Source of the DNA: Ryuthela nishihirai | Lineage: Eukaryota > Arthropoda > Arachnida > Araneae > Heptathelidae | DNA: 64,000 nucleotides | Assembly: GCA_038380435.1 (NCBI GenBank) | Contig: JAWZYU010000009.1 | Location: 64,571,901 to 64,635,900 of the forward strand | Reading direction: 5' to 3' | The notes under the pieces: generated by a model | Told to the model about the DNA's origin: nothing | Database searches by the model: none | Seen by the model: only the letters and a program-made list of their open reading frames with translations | Translations under genes and position numbers: made by a program | Shown: positions 51,981 through 63,692 of the stretch, piece after piece | How positions within the stretch are numbered: the stretch's first letter is position 1 | How the letters are laid out: the number at the start of each line of letters is the position of its first letter

Positions 51981-51993
51981 AAATAATGAATGC

Positions 51994-52387
51994 TTGGGTT
52001 GGGTTGTTTTACCCCTGAGCGGCACTTTTTTGCACACCATGGGCTAAATGGCCAGGTCACATGAACCCCAAAGGCTCAGAGAAGGTTGGGGGAGGGGACC
52101 CACTGGAACAGCTGTTAGGAAACAGATGGTAGCCTCCCGTCAAGGCCATCCAGCGTGTTCTTTAACGTGCACAGGGTATGGCTCTCCCGCACACGGGGGC
52201 CACGGCTTAACGTTCCATCCGACAGACGGCGACCTTTCCAAGCCCATCGGTGTCTCCTACTGACTGTGGGCAAGACGGGGAATTTTGCGGATATAAATCT
52301 CAACGCTGACGCAGCTGGGACTCGAACCTGGGAACTACAGATTACGAGCCTGGCGCGCTACCGACTGAGCCACCCCCGCCCCAAAAT
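51994..52387 (-). mobile_element. SINE-A, full length, perfect TSD
   Basis: All modules are intact. TSD AAATAATGAATGC at 51,981-51,993 and 52,388-52,400. Confidence 0.95.
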
Positions 52388-52400
52388 AAATAATGAATGC

Positions 52401-52927
52401 ATCAAACTAATTTCGCGTGATAAACTCATTGTCAGTTTGTTGGGTCAAGTCCGAGCGTCCGTGGATATTGAAGTAGTTCTAATTAATCACGAGTGGAACA
52501 CGAGATTCTTTTTCTTGTTGAAATGTTGAAATTCGAAACCGAAATTCGTATCGGAAGTTAAAATCATTAGTTTAAAAAATATGCAAAAGCTAATAAAAGC
52601 TTATACAAATAATTAATAAACGTTTAAAATATTATATTAAGTAAAAAACAATTTTGTTTAATAATAATAATTTTTCAGTCTTTTACATTTTTATGCTCCT
52701 CAAACCATAGTTAATTTCTTTTACTATAAAGTTACATATGCCTGGTAAATTTTATCCGAGGAACTCGGTAGGTAAGAAATTGTTTGAAAACATCGATTAT
52801 CCGAGGGAAGAAATTCCGGTTTTTTGTTTAGAAACTTCTGACGTGGGGAGGATTATGGGTACCTCGAACTATGTCCATTTCATTCCTCCCCTAAAAGAGA
52901 AGGATAAATTTTTAACCGTAGAGATGG
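52401..52927. other. Unassigned interval
   Basis: A plus frame 52,738-52,977 (79 codons) begins with ATG and runs into the next SINE. Its first 60 residues lack a recognisable domain, and I do not call a gene. Confidence 0.4.
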
Positions 52928-53297
52928 ATTGGATTGTTTTTGCTCCTAAGGGCAGTTTTTTGCACACAATGGGCTAAATGGTTAGGTGACAAGGAATCCG
53001 AAGGCTCATAGAAGGTTGGGGGAAGAAACCCACTGGAATAGCTGTTGGGAGACGGATCTCAAGGCCATCCAGCGTGTTCTTTAAAGTGCACAGAGTATTG
53101 CTCTCGCTAAATGGCGCCACAGCTTAACATCCCATCCGACGGACGGCGGCCTTTCGAAGCCCATCAGTGTCCCCTACTTACATGGGCAGGGCGGGGAGTT
53201 TTGCGGAGATAAATCTCAAAGCTGGCCTAGCTGCGACTCGAACCTGGGAACTACAGATTACGATTCTGACGCACTACCGACTGAGCCATCCCCGGCC
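52928..53297 (-). repeat. SINE-A, diverged full length
   Basis: Tail GGATTGTTTTTGCTCCTAAG, central TTAACATCCCATCCGACGG, B box GCGACTCGAACC and head ACCGACTGAGCCATCCCC. A 20-bp deletion lies in the GGTAGCCTCCCGTCAAGG block. Confidence 0.88.
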
Positions 53298-54989
53298 GCC
53301 GGATGGGATGGAGATCGAGGCTAATGATAATTATGCCAAATGAAAGCTTGCGACCGTTAAATCTGCTAGTATTGGATAAAGATAAAACATTTCATTAAAA
53401 GAAGACAAATCTGGAATTCTTCCTGCAGAAGTCAAAATTAGGAATTTTGTTTCGCGAAAAGCTTCAGTTGTTGCGGTTATTTTTTTCTTTACCTTAACAA
53501 ATTCAGGTGAAAGAAATAACTTTTCATCCATGAAAACAACATATTCTTTTCCCGAAATGTAACAAACGGAAAACTGAATTAAATCTTTTAGTTACTATTA
53601 AAAAAAAGTGCCGCGCATTACAATTTGTATAACAACGACGGTGTAAAACACAATCATAATTTATGCACAACGTGACTTTTTTCTACATTAAATTCCTCCT
53701 CTTCACGAAAAACCTTCCATTGTTTTTTCTCCTTTCTCACCTCGCGAAAGCGTGGTTGCGTCATAAACGCGGGAATGTATACAATATGTAAAACCGAAAA
53801 AAAAAAATAAAAATTTATCTTTTAAATTTCAAGCATTGATTTGCCATTTAACTTTTTCTTGTTTCGGATACATTTCCCGAAATGGTAACATCCGTTCGCA
53901 AAAAACGTAATCCCAACTCCATCCGTTGCATTCCTTTTGATTGCCAGTTCGTGAGCAGATCAAATGCAGGTTCAATAATTGATTCTGCTTCCGCACTTGC
54001 GATATGAAACCTCAACGTGCTTCCTTCGACGCGAAAGGAATTAATCGGCTAAAGACACCGGCTATTGCCGGGTCGTGATCAATAAAACTGCCTTCTGGAG
54101 GACATCTCGCTGATACAGCCGAGCCAGCCATTATAAACATATCACTTCACGTTGCAAGTCACTCATAAATATTTACGCCAATACGGCACTTAACTGACAA
54201 TATTTCCCCCCTTTCTGAGTCATTGCCGCATCACTTCAACAGACTTATTCATGGCCAATTTCTTTTTTTTTATTTAAAATTTTTAACCCGATTAAATGTG
54301 AATGAAAACTTCTTAAGGGTTTAGATATGTTTACATACGAGAATTACTTCCTAACAATTTTAAACAAAATATTAGGAATCAAGCTATCTAATATTTATTA
54401 TCGTTTTGCTCATTTAATGAAACATCTCAGCGGACACATTTAAAAAAAGATATAATAAAAGAGGATTTTAATATTTTTTAACATAGAGAAACTTGTTTTT
54501 CCTCTGAAATCATCAGCCATCTTGGTCAAAAAACATTTTTCTAACATGACATTCTAGAAGATTGATTCCAAACTTCACATTCATTTTAAATTTAGAGATA
54601 GCTTTATATTTTCAGTGTTTTAAATATTGTATATATTCCCCGCGCTTGTGACACGCACCACAGTTTTGCGAAGTCAGAAAGCAAAAATTTAAGTTTTTCG
54701 TGAAGATGAGAGATTCCATATAGCAAAAGGTTACGTTGCTCATGAATTATGTCTGTGTTTTGCACGTCGTGCCCTTACAAATTGTAATGCACGACGTTGT
54801 TTAACAGAACTAAGAGATTCACTTCAATTTTCTTTTGTTACATTACAGTGAAAGAATGTGCTGTTGCTTGAATAAATAGTAATTTTTTAATTGAAATTAT
54901 AAAGGTAAAATAAACAATATAACTGATTCTTTTCGCAAAAGAAACTTGATTTTTACTTCAACAGGAATAATTCCAGCTTTGCCTTCTTT
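53298..54989. other. Longest repeat-poor stretch
   Basis: No SINE, MITE or LINE pieces recognised. GGGTCGTGATCAATAAAACTG, CTGATACAGCCGAGCCAGCC and CATATCACTTCACGTTGCAA around 54,060-54,160 are CpG-containing and could be conserved non-coding sequence. ACGTCGTGCCCTTACAAATTG (54,764) and AATTGTAATGCACGACGTTG (54,778) form a local inverted repeat. No supported ORF. Confidence 0.4.
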
Positions 54990-56045
54990 TAATGAAATGT
55001 TTTTATCTTTATTCAGCACTAGCTGAACTTACCCGGCGCTGCCCGGGTGTCACTTTTAACCTGTATATTCTTAATTTCATTGCATTAAAGGTAAATTTTG
55101 TAAGATCACCCCCCCCCCCCGCTTTAGCACAGATTTTCAACAGGAATAAATTTGCCCGAATCGTTGTTGACGTCAGCGAGCACTCCTCATAGCCCGTGGC
55201 TTAGTTTCTGCGTAAGCTATCGAGATTTTATTTCCGTTACCACAGATTTTGCTACCCTATGCTCCCGTAATATTTGTTCGCACGGTCCAAATTTCCTGCA
55301 CAGCATCCCCCGTGTTGCCCGGTGATTGGTTTAAAAATCAGTTCTCACTTGGCCCGTGGCTTCATTTCTACACAAATTGTGACAGCTCGTATCTCACTTT
55401 TAATCTGCATATTCTGTTGTTTCCTGCACTAAAAGTTAGTAAATATCACCCCCCCCCCGGCATTTTATCACAGTTTGAACACGAAGAATTTCCCGTGTTG
55501 AAAAGATCATTGCTGACTCGGCGCGCGCTCTCAGAGCCCGTGGCAAACGATCGAGATATTTTTATTTCGTCAGATTTGGGCATTCTGTATAATTCCCGAC
55601 GTACATCACCGAAAGGTCCCAAATTTCGCAGGCGGGTTCCCGTTGCCCGACCACATTTTAGGTTAGAAAATCAGGTCCCTGACTGCAATGGAACCCCTAA
55701 TGTGGAGAATCTGGCAGCGGCATTAGATTTACAGCAGAAGATTCAAATGCTATTTTAAATCTTTACTTTCATAGTTAGGGAGCAGAAAATGGCAACAATA
55801 AATTTGATAGCGATTCTCGTTTCCCGTAGGAATAGCATGGTAAATATTTTTTGGTTCCAGCAAGCCCCCCCCCCCCCTTGGATTTTGGACTTGAAATTTG
55901 GCACTGCAATCCGGACTACAACCAGAAACATTCTCTGAAAATTTGGAGGGTGTACGTTGATTTCCAGATGAGTTATGGCTGCCACAGACAAAGAGACACA
56001 CAGACAGACTCACAGACAGACAGACATCTTTTATTATATAGATTC
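54990..56045. repeat. Unclassified repeat with internal duplication and poly-C tracts
   Basis: It starts near CACTAGCTGAACTTACCCGG and ends in CACAGACAGACTCACAGACA and ATTATATAGATTCTAG. CACTTTTAACCTGTATATTC (55,050) and CACTTTTAATCTGCATATTC (55,404) begin two diverged units about 354 bp apart, each with a poly-C run and AGCCCGTGGC. The end with (CAGA)n followed by TATATAGAT resembles repeat tails common in arthropods; the family is not identified. The 169-codon frame at 55,249-55,758 has no domain and is probably chance. Confidence 0.6.
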
Positions 56046-56168
56046 TAGTAGCTCGTGTTTGTTTGGAAGTTGTAATAAATTTTTGTTTTTCCATTATAAC
56101 CTTTCAGTTTTTCTCTTAGCTTTCGTGAATTTTTTTCTAAACCTTTGCTAATTTATATACGTATATAA

Positions 56169-56490
56169 TAGTGATTCCCAACCCTGGGTCGCGACCCAAA
56201 TATAGATCAGGAGAGTTTACTGATGGCTCACTACTCAAACTTTGGTCAGGTAAGTTTTTTTTATGGGTGGCGACGCAAATTTAGAGTTTTCTTATTGGTT
56301 TTGACTTAAACTTAGGTCACTAGAGATTTTTGATGTGTTGCCAAAGACTCTTTCTTTGTCAAAACAATTTACTTAGGAATTCTGCAGGTACGGCTATCAT
56401 TTCGGTCGTGAGGTGAATGAAAATTTGAATCTATGGAGCACGAGGTTAATAATAATTTGAATTTTGGGTCGAGACCAAACACTTTTGGAA
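56169..56490 (+). mobile_element. hAT-like MITE (GGGTCGCGACCC family)
   Basis: Terminal AGTGATTCCCAACCCTGGGT then CGCGACCCAAATATAG. Interior GGGTGGCGACGC, TCGTGAGGTGAATGAAAATTTG and GGGTCGAGACC. The start is hAT-like; the right end is unclear. Confidence 0.65.
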
Positions 56491-56674
56491 GCTCTTGGTA
56501 CATTATAGAACGTCATTGGAATAACTCCATCAGATTTCTGATCCTATTTCGGCCATTGATACTCTATTTGAGTTATAAATTGTGCAAAAAATTAACTTTT
56601 TTTAGGAAAATACTTAGCATTGTGAAGAGAATTTCTCGCAAACGTAGGTTGTATTTTTCGGCTAGACTTTCTTA

Positions 56675-56875
56675 GCCGTCCAGGTGTCAGAGTGGTTAAA
56701 GCGCTTGACAAGGATCAAAGGGACTTGGGTTCGAGTCCCGGAAAGACATGGATTTTTGGATTTGTCTTTCTGCTGAGGTCTCGCCTTCCTCACAAACTTA
56801 TTATGGCATTAAACTAACAGGCTCGTGTCTGACCTCTGTGGCAACAGCTGCTTCAGGGGGGATTTTTTGTTTTCA
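56675..56875 (+). mobile_element. SINE-B copy
   Basis: CCGTCCAGGTGTCAGAGTGG and TTAAAGCGCTTGACAAGG (A-box region), GGGTTCGAGTCCCGG (B box), TTTCTGCTGAGGTCTCGCC, CTAACAGGCTCGTGTCTGAC and AACAGCTGCTTCAGGGGGG. The head is Leu/Ser-tRNA-like. Confidence 0.82.
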
Positions 56876-57235
56876 TTTCTGCAATGCGCTTTACTAGTGA
56901 TGTTAGTCCAGTGTTATACTAGTTGGTGTGCTTTGTTTCCAGAATATGAGATGTCTTCCGGAGCGATGACATTTCGGTAGGTCAGAGCATTAGAGTTATT
57001 GTCGAGGTTGGGTTAAAAACTAAAACTCGACTTCATTGGTTGATTAATAAGATTGTTTAATAACGACACATAATTAATACAGTGTTTTCATCCGTGTTAA
57101 ATAACCACTCAACATGTTACACTAATCACTAATTTTCACGTAGATAAATTTCTCCGAATCTCTCATAATTGCCTTATTCTCATGAATGGGAAACCACAAC
57201 AGTTGATCAAATGTCTTGCACCTTTCATCAATTGG
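56876..57235. other. Unassigned interval
   Basis: No recognised feature. Confidence 0.45.
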
Positions 57236-57560
57236 ACGAAGGTTGGCTAGTCGGTCGTGCGCGAGAGTCGTAATCTGCAGTTTCCAGATTCGACTCCCAA
57301 CTCTCCAGCTTTGATCTCCGCTAACACCCACCCATCCCTCGGTCGGTAGTGGACAGCGATGGGCATCGAAAGGCCGCCGTCCTTTGGATGGGACTTTATG
57401 CCGTGGTCTCTTATGCAGGAGAGCCCTTTCCTGTGCATATTCAACACTCTGGATGACCTTGAAGGGAGACCTCCATCTTTCTCCTAACAGTAGGAGTCCC
57501 ACCTTCAACTGTCTTCTTACAGCCTTTGAGAAGGAGAAGCCTTTTTGAGGGGAGAGGCCT
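57236..57560 (+). repeat. SINE-A, diverged, tail lost
   Basis: GGTTGGCTAGTCGGTCGTGC, GAGTCGTAATCTGCAGTTTCC, ATTCGACTCCC, GGATGGGACTTTATGCCG and CTTTCTCCTAACAG. The last third is replaced by AGGAG-rich text. Confidence 0.78.
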
Positions 57561-58892
57561 TTGGGCTCCTTCTCTTGAAAAATTAAGATGATAAAATTTA
57601 GTTTAACGTTTCACTACGAATGACCAAAATAGGAAATCAGGAGAAAAATCTCTCACGACACTTCCAAAAAGGAAGAGAAGTGTGTGTAGGGCTATTTTGG
57701 ACCACAGATCTCAAAAGTTTTAAGAAATTTCATATCCACTGTCACATTTAAGGTCAAATAGAGGACGGAGTGACGTCAAGAAATCAAGAGGTGCCGATTG
57801 ATTAAATTGATAAGAAAATTGTAAACGTTTTCTCTTTCCCGAAAGGCTGGGCTCAAATAGGAGCTCTAAGTTAAAAGAAAACAAGAGTGGAAAGCTGTGG
57901 GGAAAAAAAAAAGATTCAATGTAATGCTTACTCGTTTTATGCATCAGTATTGCATTCTTTTTACTACTGAAACAAACCTTTTACTTCGGATTATATTTTA
58001 ACCATTACAAGACTCGTATTTCAATTATATTCTAGGAAACTATTATCGGAAGGAAGCTTAGATATACGGAAACGTGGATCTGAGTGTAAATAAGTATTAT
58101 TCATTTCTATTCTGTTAATCTTTCTCTGGTAAAGAGGTCCATCCTTCAGATGGGGTATTGCGGATTCTTTTTGCAGATGAAGCTTACACCGCTTGCATGA
58201 AAGAGCGCTCTTTTTTTCTTGATGGAAACCTCTTTCCATCTTTAACGGGTATTTAATGGGTCTGATTTCCCAGACATTCGCTGCTTCTATGGACCCTTGT
58301 GACTCGGTACAATCCTGTAAGAAATCTATTTGAGCTCGGAGAAATGTGAAACTCTTACAAAGAACTCAGCTTTTGATTGATTTTCTCATTGTGTCCCAAA
58401 ATAATAAAGAAATGAAATCATTTCTATCATTTTATAAGAGTAATTGCCGCCTCGGTGCTACAGTGGTATCGCGTTGCCTAGTGGTTGACACTGTAGCAGT
58501 TGGTGTCCAGGTTCGAAAAATTATAAAGACACTGGTAGACATAGTTGTTTGTCCTGTGGTATCCTTGCATGAGAAGGCCTGTAGAAGCTTAGGAGTAACT
58601 TCTAGGATTCCTTTCTGTCCTCTGTGTAGCATATCAAAAGAAAATATCAAAAAGAATTTGGTTGTTGGATCGTTATCAAAAATATGTTGTTATTGTTCCA
58701 TCTTGTTGTCTATGTGCAATTTGTTTTGGATTTTTAGAGATGAATAAAAAATTAGTTTAGGTCATATTAGGATTTGTATTTTCCAAATCCCCCAAAAGTT
58801 TATAAAGCGTCCTCTAGTAGCGGAAAAAGTGGGAAAATGCAGAGAGTTAAACAAATATTGCAAACTATCTATGCTACAAATTCGAAATTTCG
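57561..58892. other. Mostly unassigned, with one tRNA-like segment
   Basis: 57,705-57,780 resembles the repeat at 8.2-8.4 kb. CGGTGCTACAGTGGTATCGC and GGTGTCCAGGTTCGAA (58,454-58,517) look like a worn tRNA-like head inside an open frame of 133 codons (58,346-58,747). That frame has no known domain and I do not call it a gene. Confidence 0.4.
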
Positions 58893-59154
58893 GTGGTGAG
58901 TGTGAGGACACCGATAGGCTTGAAAAGACACTCATCCATCTGAATGGACGTAAAGCCGTGATCCCTTGTGCAGAAGCATATTACAGAATGTGCTCGGCGG
59001 CCTTCACGACAGGCTTTCATATGTCTCCTGACAGCTATCCAACGGGTTTTTTTTCCCTTGCGCAGCCTTCTTTGAGCCCTTTGGGTCCTCGTGAACGGGC
59101 ATTTATACCATTGTGTGTAAATAAAGTGCCGCTCAGAGGTTAAACAACCCAAAT
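58893..59154 (+). repeat. SINE-A, head missing, diverged
   Basis: GAGGACACCGATAGGCTTG, GGACGTAAAGCCGTGATCC, GCCTTCACGACAGG and tail AGTGCCGCTCAGAGGTTAAAC. Confidence 0.82.
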
Positions 59155-59198
59155 CTTAACTTCAGAGGATGGAAAAAAGCAACTTTTATGTAAAAAAA

Positions 59199-59562
59199 AT
59201 TGGGTTGGGTTGTTTTACATCTGAACGGCACCTTTTTGCACACAGTGTGCTAAATCGCCAGGTGACAAGAATCCCAAGGGCTCAAATAAGGTTGTGGAAG
59301 TGAACCCCATTGAGCAACTGTTAGGAGACAGATGGTAGCTTCCCGTTAAGGGTCAATCAGCGTAGTCTTTAAAGGGCACCGGGTATGATTTTCTTGCACA
59401 TGGACCACAGCTTTACATCCTATCTAATGGACGGCTACCTTTCCAAGCCCATCGGTATACCCTTTCCGATAGAGGGCAAGACTTGGGTTTTCCACAGATA
59501 AATCTCAACGCAGGCACAAACGGGACTGGGACCAGGGTATTAGATATTACCAATCTGGCATT
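59199..59562 (-). repeat. SINE-A, diverged
   Basis: Tail GGGTTGGGTTGTTTTACATC, central GCTTTACATCCTATCTAATGG, AGATAAATCTCAACGCAGGC. The B box is degraded (GGGACTGGGACC) and the A box is lost. Confidence 0.83.
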
Positions 59563-60147
59563 TTTGTTTTGTTTTTAAGAGAAAAATGAGAAGTTATGTC
59601 ATGTACTGTTTGCATTTTTCTAATCATTCATTAATTCAAATTTCCACTGTTAGTGCAAAAGTCATCAGAAAAACAAAAACTCTATTCTTCTAATTCATTA
59701 CTAAGATTCCTAACATGCACCAACTATGACATTTAACCAGTCTTCACCGTTCATTATCGGAGGTTTCCATCTTATTTCAATTTTAAAAACTGCTTCAGAG
59801 AAACTCCTGTGGCTGCCATTGATAAATTAGGGAACATTAAGCGTGTTACTTGTCCGATGCATCATTCACCACGAGTCATTAAACTCTAGCAATGGATATG
59901 CATTTTGTGTAAAAGCAAATCTTTTGTCTCTCTAGCATCTTACCTAAAAGAAAAATCTTTAAAATCTTTAAGTTTTTATTTTGACATTTATAATTTCATA
60001 TTTAAATAAAGTTATTACTCTTTCTAAAATTCTGAAAGTTCTCTTTAAGATTTCACTCTTCTAACGAATGCAACATGGAAGGCCCAGTCAGCAACCTGAA
60101 TCAATATGGCCGTTGATCCTTCTCAAGGAAGTCTTAGAAGGGGGAAG
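59563..60147. other. Unassigned AT-rich interval
   Basis: No recognised element. Confidence 0.5.
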
Positions 60148-60161
60148 AAAAGTGACACCGT

Positions 60162-60543
60162 TGGGTTGGGTTGTTTTACCTCTGAGCGGCACTTTTTTGC
60201 ACATCATGGGCTAAATGGCCAGGTCACATGGACCCCGAAGGCTCAGAGAAGGTGGGGGGAGGGGACCCACTGGAACAGCTGTTGGGAGACAGATGGTAGC
60301 CTCCCGTCAAGGCCAGCGTGTTCTTTAACGTGCATAGGGTATGGCTCTCCCGCACACGGGGCCACGGCGTAAAGTCCCATCCGACGGACGGCGGCCTTTC
60401 CAACCCATCGGTGTCCCCTACTGACCGTGGGCAGGGCGGGGAATTTTGCGGAGATAAATCTCAAAGCTGACCCAGCTGGGACTCGAACCTGGGAACTACA
60501 GATTACGAGCCTGGTGCGCTACCGACTTAGCCACCCCCGCCCC
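60162..60543 (-). mobile_element. SINE-A, full length, perfect TSD
   Basis: TSD AAAAGTGACACCGT at 60,148-60,161 and 60,544-60,557. The following CGTCCATCCCATGAGGCGTT (60,556 on) is itself SINE-A central text, so the target may have been an older SINE remnant (to about 60,600). Confidence 0.95.
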
Positions 60544-60784
60544 AAAAGTGACACCGTCGTCCATCCCATGAGGCGTTAAGCTAGGGTCACCACTTGTGGG
60601 ATTACATTGGAGGATACTGTTGATAGCTTTCAAAAAAAATCTCTTTTATGCCCGTATCATCCTATTCGGCGGATCTCTTTCAACTCTCTTACCATTAGGG
60701 TTATTGTGGCATGAACATTTATTTCCTCGGGTATTAAAACAAATACAATTTAGAGTTAAAATAATCTAGCCCAATGGCCGTAGG

Positions 60785-61535
60785 ACGGAAATGGATCAGA
60801 CGATAGCGCACCAGGCTCCAATTCGGAGTTCTCAGGTTCGAGTCCCAGCTGTACTGAGTTTGAGATTTATCTCAGCCAAACCCCACACTGCTTTTGATCA
60901 AAGATCAGACGTCGATGAGCTTGGTGGGAAAAGTCACCGTCTGTCTAAAGGGACGTTAAACACGCTGCACAGCCATGACGGAAATCTATCAATAGTCTCC
61001 TAACAGCTGGCTAGTGGGTCCTCTCCCCTCATCAGGGCGAGGATGGCTCAGTCGGTAGCGCGCCAGGCTCATAATCTTCAGTTCCCAGGTTCGAGTCCCA
61101 GCTGGGTCAGCGTTGAGATTTATCACCGCAATACTTCCCGCCCTGCCCACTGTCAGTAGGGGATACCGATGGGCTTGGAAAGGCCGCCGTCTTTCGGATG
61201 GGACGTTAAGCAGTGGCCAGTGTGCGGGAGAGCCATACCCTGTGCACGTTAAAGAACACACTGGATGGCCTTGACGGGAGGCTACCATTTGTCTCCTAAC
61301 AACCGTTCCAGTGGGTCCCCTCTCCCAATCTTCTCTGAGCCTTCGGGGTCCTTGTGGCCTGGCCATTTAGCCCATTGTGTGCAAAAAAGTGCCGCTCAGA
61401 GGTAAAACAACCAACCAACCAATCAAACCTCTCCCCTCAATCTTCCTAAGCCCTTGGGGTCCTTGTGACCTGGCTATTAAGACTTTGGCATGCAAATAAG
61501 TGCTCTTCATTGGTAAGACAACAAACGAACCCGAT
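60785..61535 (+). repeat. Old SINE-A split by a younger SINE-A
   Basis: Head GGATCAGACGATAGCGCACC, B box CAGGTTCGAGTCCCAGC, AGGGACGTTAAACACGC and TCCTAACAGCTGGCTAGTGG to 61,031. It resumes at 61,428 with CCTCTCCCCTCAATCTTCCT, CTTGTGACCTGGCTATTAAG and a tail ending GGTAAGACAACAAACG. Confidence 0.88.
61032..61427 (+). mobile_element. SINE-A, full length, nested
   Basis: Head GAGGATGGCTCAGTCGGTAG to tail AAACAACCAACCAACC. TSD CCTCTCCCCTCA at 61,020-61,031 and 61,428-61,439, derived from the host's 3' third. Confidence 0.94.
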
Positions 61536-61639
61536 CCAATGATAGTAAAACCAAAAAACATTTTTATTTTATCATTACTATGAATGTCTGCAGATACGAG
61601 GAATAAGGTCTCTGCAGATTCACGTAATCCCGATCTCTC

Positions 61640-61785
61640 TCAAAATAAGGGCAGATGTTGGTCCCTTCTGTAGCGCACATCATCTGATGTTCCCAATTTC
61701 GAGTCCCAACCGAGCTGACATTGAGATTTTCTTCGCTAATCCCCGTTCTGCCCCTGGTAAAAAGGAGATAATTGGGATTAGAATT
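61640..61785 (+). repeat. SINE-A head fragment
   Basis: TTGGTCCCTTCTGTAGCGCA, TTTCGAGTCCCAACCGAGC and ACATTGAGATTTTCTTCGC. The remainder is lost. Confidence 0.6.
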
Positions 61786-61899
61786 TAAGATTAAAATAAT
61801 CAAAATGAAAACTCGATTGTGCAATATATGCAATCTAAATAAGTGGTACTTCTGAATATCGTTGGATCTTAAAGGATTAAAAGAGACCTTTGCTACATA

Positions 61900-61950
61900 C
61901 ACTGGTGTCAAAAGTTACAACACCGTGTGTCAATCGAAGGCTAACCTCTC
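61900..61950. repeat. Single Tc1-type terminus
   Basis: TACATACACTGGTGTCAAAAG and TTACAACACC resemble a Tc1-like inverted end on a TA, but no partner end was found nearby. Confidence 0.3.
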
Positions 61951-61989
61951 AAATCAGCTCTTTATGGAATAAAAAAAAATGCAACTGAA

Positions 61990-62420
61990 GAGAAATTAAC
62001 GGTTACTTTCAAATCTATTTCAATTTCGATTTTTGCTATTCGCTCGGTATTTGAACTTTTATGGTAGCTGGAATATTAACAATAGCAATACTAGTCCTAA
62101 GAAACGTACAAAAATTGACGAATATTAAAAATACTATTAAGCAAACCTATATTAATATATACGCTCACTGGCTGTTTTATTAGATACTGTTTTATATTAC
62201 GTCAATAGTAATCAGATACAGAACTCAGAAACTTCTTAATTATGAAAATAAAAAAAAATATAACTGGAAAGAGATTTAAATATCTTCAAATTATTCAAAT
62301 CTCGGTTTCCAAAATATTCGTTCAATATTTACATGTTTATGGAAGCTATTTAACAATTTAGGGTGTTCTTCAAAAAATTATTCAAAATTGACTAAAGTAA
62401 TAGTTACGCGAACTCCTAAA
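61990..62420. repeat. Family C pieces, two partial copies
   Basis: GAGAAATTAACGGTTACTTTC, TTCAATTTCGATTTTTGC and ATTCGCTCGGTATTTGAAC (62,000-62,060), and again GAGATTTAAATATCTTC, CAAATCTCGGTTTCC and AAAATATTCGTTCAATATTTAC (62,265-62,330), match the interior of the element at 25,243. Confidence 0.5.
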
Positions 62421-62570
62421 AAACACTAAGGAGTTTTAGTAAAATTTAGCATAATCTTTTTTTTTTCATTTGCAACACCATAGGACAGAGAAGAATCCTG
62501 ACTAAGACCGAAGTCACTGCTGACCAATTTCATGTTACAGCTAACACAGCAAGTTTGCCTGCTGAAACAG

Positions 62571-62864
62571 TGGGGTTGTTTTACCTCTGAGCGGCACTTT
62601 TTTTGCACATGTGGGCTAAATGACCAGGTCACAAGGACCCTGAGTGCTCTTTAAGGTTGGGGGAGAGGGACCCACTGGATAGCCATTGGAAGACAGATGG
62701 TAGCCTCCAGGCATGGCATCCAGCGTGGTCTTTAACATGCACAGGGTATGGCTCTCCCCGCACCCAGCTTAACGTCCCATCGGACGAACGCGGCCTTTCC
62801 AAGCTCCTCGATGTCCCCTACTGACCGAGGACAGGTCTGGGAGTTTTGCGGAGATAAATCTCAA
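62571..62864 (-). repeat. SINE-A, 5'-truncated
   Basis: Tail GGGGTTGTTTTACCTCTGAG to GCGGAGATAAATCTCAAAGG. It stops before the B box. No TSD found. Confidence 0.88.
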
Positions 62865-63339
62865 AGGATTTCGTTATAATCTGTTTAACTTTTAAAATCA
62901 ATTACTTAAACGGGCACTGTCGTTACTAAATATTACATCTTCCACAACTCTTGAAATACTGGATAGTTATTGTTGAAAAAAGAGATTTTGATAACTTTGA
63001 ATGAGATCTTTAAATTTTCTCCAGTCCCATTGTCTAAATACACTCCAGCCACCACAAAAAGTTTATTTAAGAAGTTACTTAACTCTGAATGTCGGTTGCT
63101 ATTGCCATAACATGGAAATGTGCTGAATCAAGTGGCCACTGAATGTACATTCAATCCTCTAAATAGCATCTTAATGCAAGAGGATTGTGATGGTGATTAA
63201 ATTACATAAGCAGTAACCAAGACGACCAATTAGGAAAGAGATGAATGCGAAGCATATTTGGCATCTCCGAGGAGTCTTAAAAACAGACGATCGCCAATAA
63301 ACAACAAGGAGTGAGAACAACAAAGACTGCAAATTAGAT
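62865..63339. other. Unassigned interval
   Basis: AATGTCGGTTGCTATTGCCA near 63,090 weakly resembles the family C end. Otherwise featureless. Confidence 0.4.
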
Positions 63340-63378
63340 TGTCGTGTGGCAAGCAGCTGCTTGAGGGGGTATTTATTT
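63340..63378 (+). repeat. SINE-B 3' end fragment
   Basis: GCAAGCAGCTGCTTGAGGGG followed by TATTTATTTATTTTATTT, matching the tail of the copy at 49,690. The MITE U1 sits directly downstream. Confidence 0.65.
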
Positions 63379-63392
63379 ATTTTATTTTTTTA

Positions 63393-63690
63393 CAGTCACT
63401 CAAAAAAGTATCCGAACACTATGGTTGATTACAGAATTCAGAAAAAATACCTGGCAACGATTTTTTTAGAAATTAGTGATCTGGCAACCTTCGTGTCACG
63501 TGATTACAGAATTCAGGAAAAATATCTGGAGCGTGTACAGCAACTGTACACGCTCCAGTTACCGTTCACAGCAAACTGGAGCGTGTGCAGTTACTGCACA
63601 CGCTCCAGTTTGCTGTGAACGGTGACTGCACACGCTCAATATTTCCGTGAGTGAGCCCACACGATCTACTATCAAAATAATATGACCACC
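63393..63690 (+). mobile_element. Solo foldback MITE unit U1
   Basis: TA at 63,391-63,392 precedes CAGTCACTCAAAAAAGTATC, and TA at 63,691-63,692 follows ATAATATGACCACC. The interior carries CTGGAGCGTGTACAGCAACT and the inverted CTGGAGCGTGTGCAGT/ACTGCACACGCTCCAG pair. The two ends are not inverted copies of each other, yet both abut TA. No U2 follows. Confidence 0.9.
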
Positions 63691-63692
63691 TA

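Noticed and set aside
52738..52977. 79-codon frame beginning MPGKFYPRN
   Set aside because: Its end is SINE sequence and the first part has no recognisable family.
54764..54798. Inverted pair around CACGTCGTGC as a MITE
   Set aside because: Arms are short and adjacent, with no TSD and no second copy seen in the window.
55249..55758. 169-codon frame as a gene
   Set aside because: It spans poly-C tracts of an internally duplicated repeat, has no domain and no coding bias.
58346..58747. 133-codon Cys-rich frame as a gene
   Set aside because: No domain; overlaps a tRNA-like repeat segment; no supporting splice or promoter evidence.
61032..61110. True tRNA genes at the SINE heads
   Set aside because: The heads lack a matching 3' acceptor strand and are always followed by the SINE body and tail, so they are promoter-bearing SINE heads.
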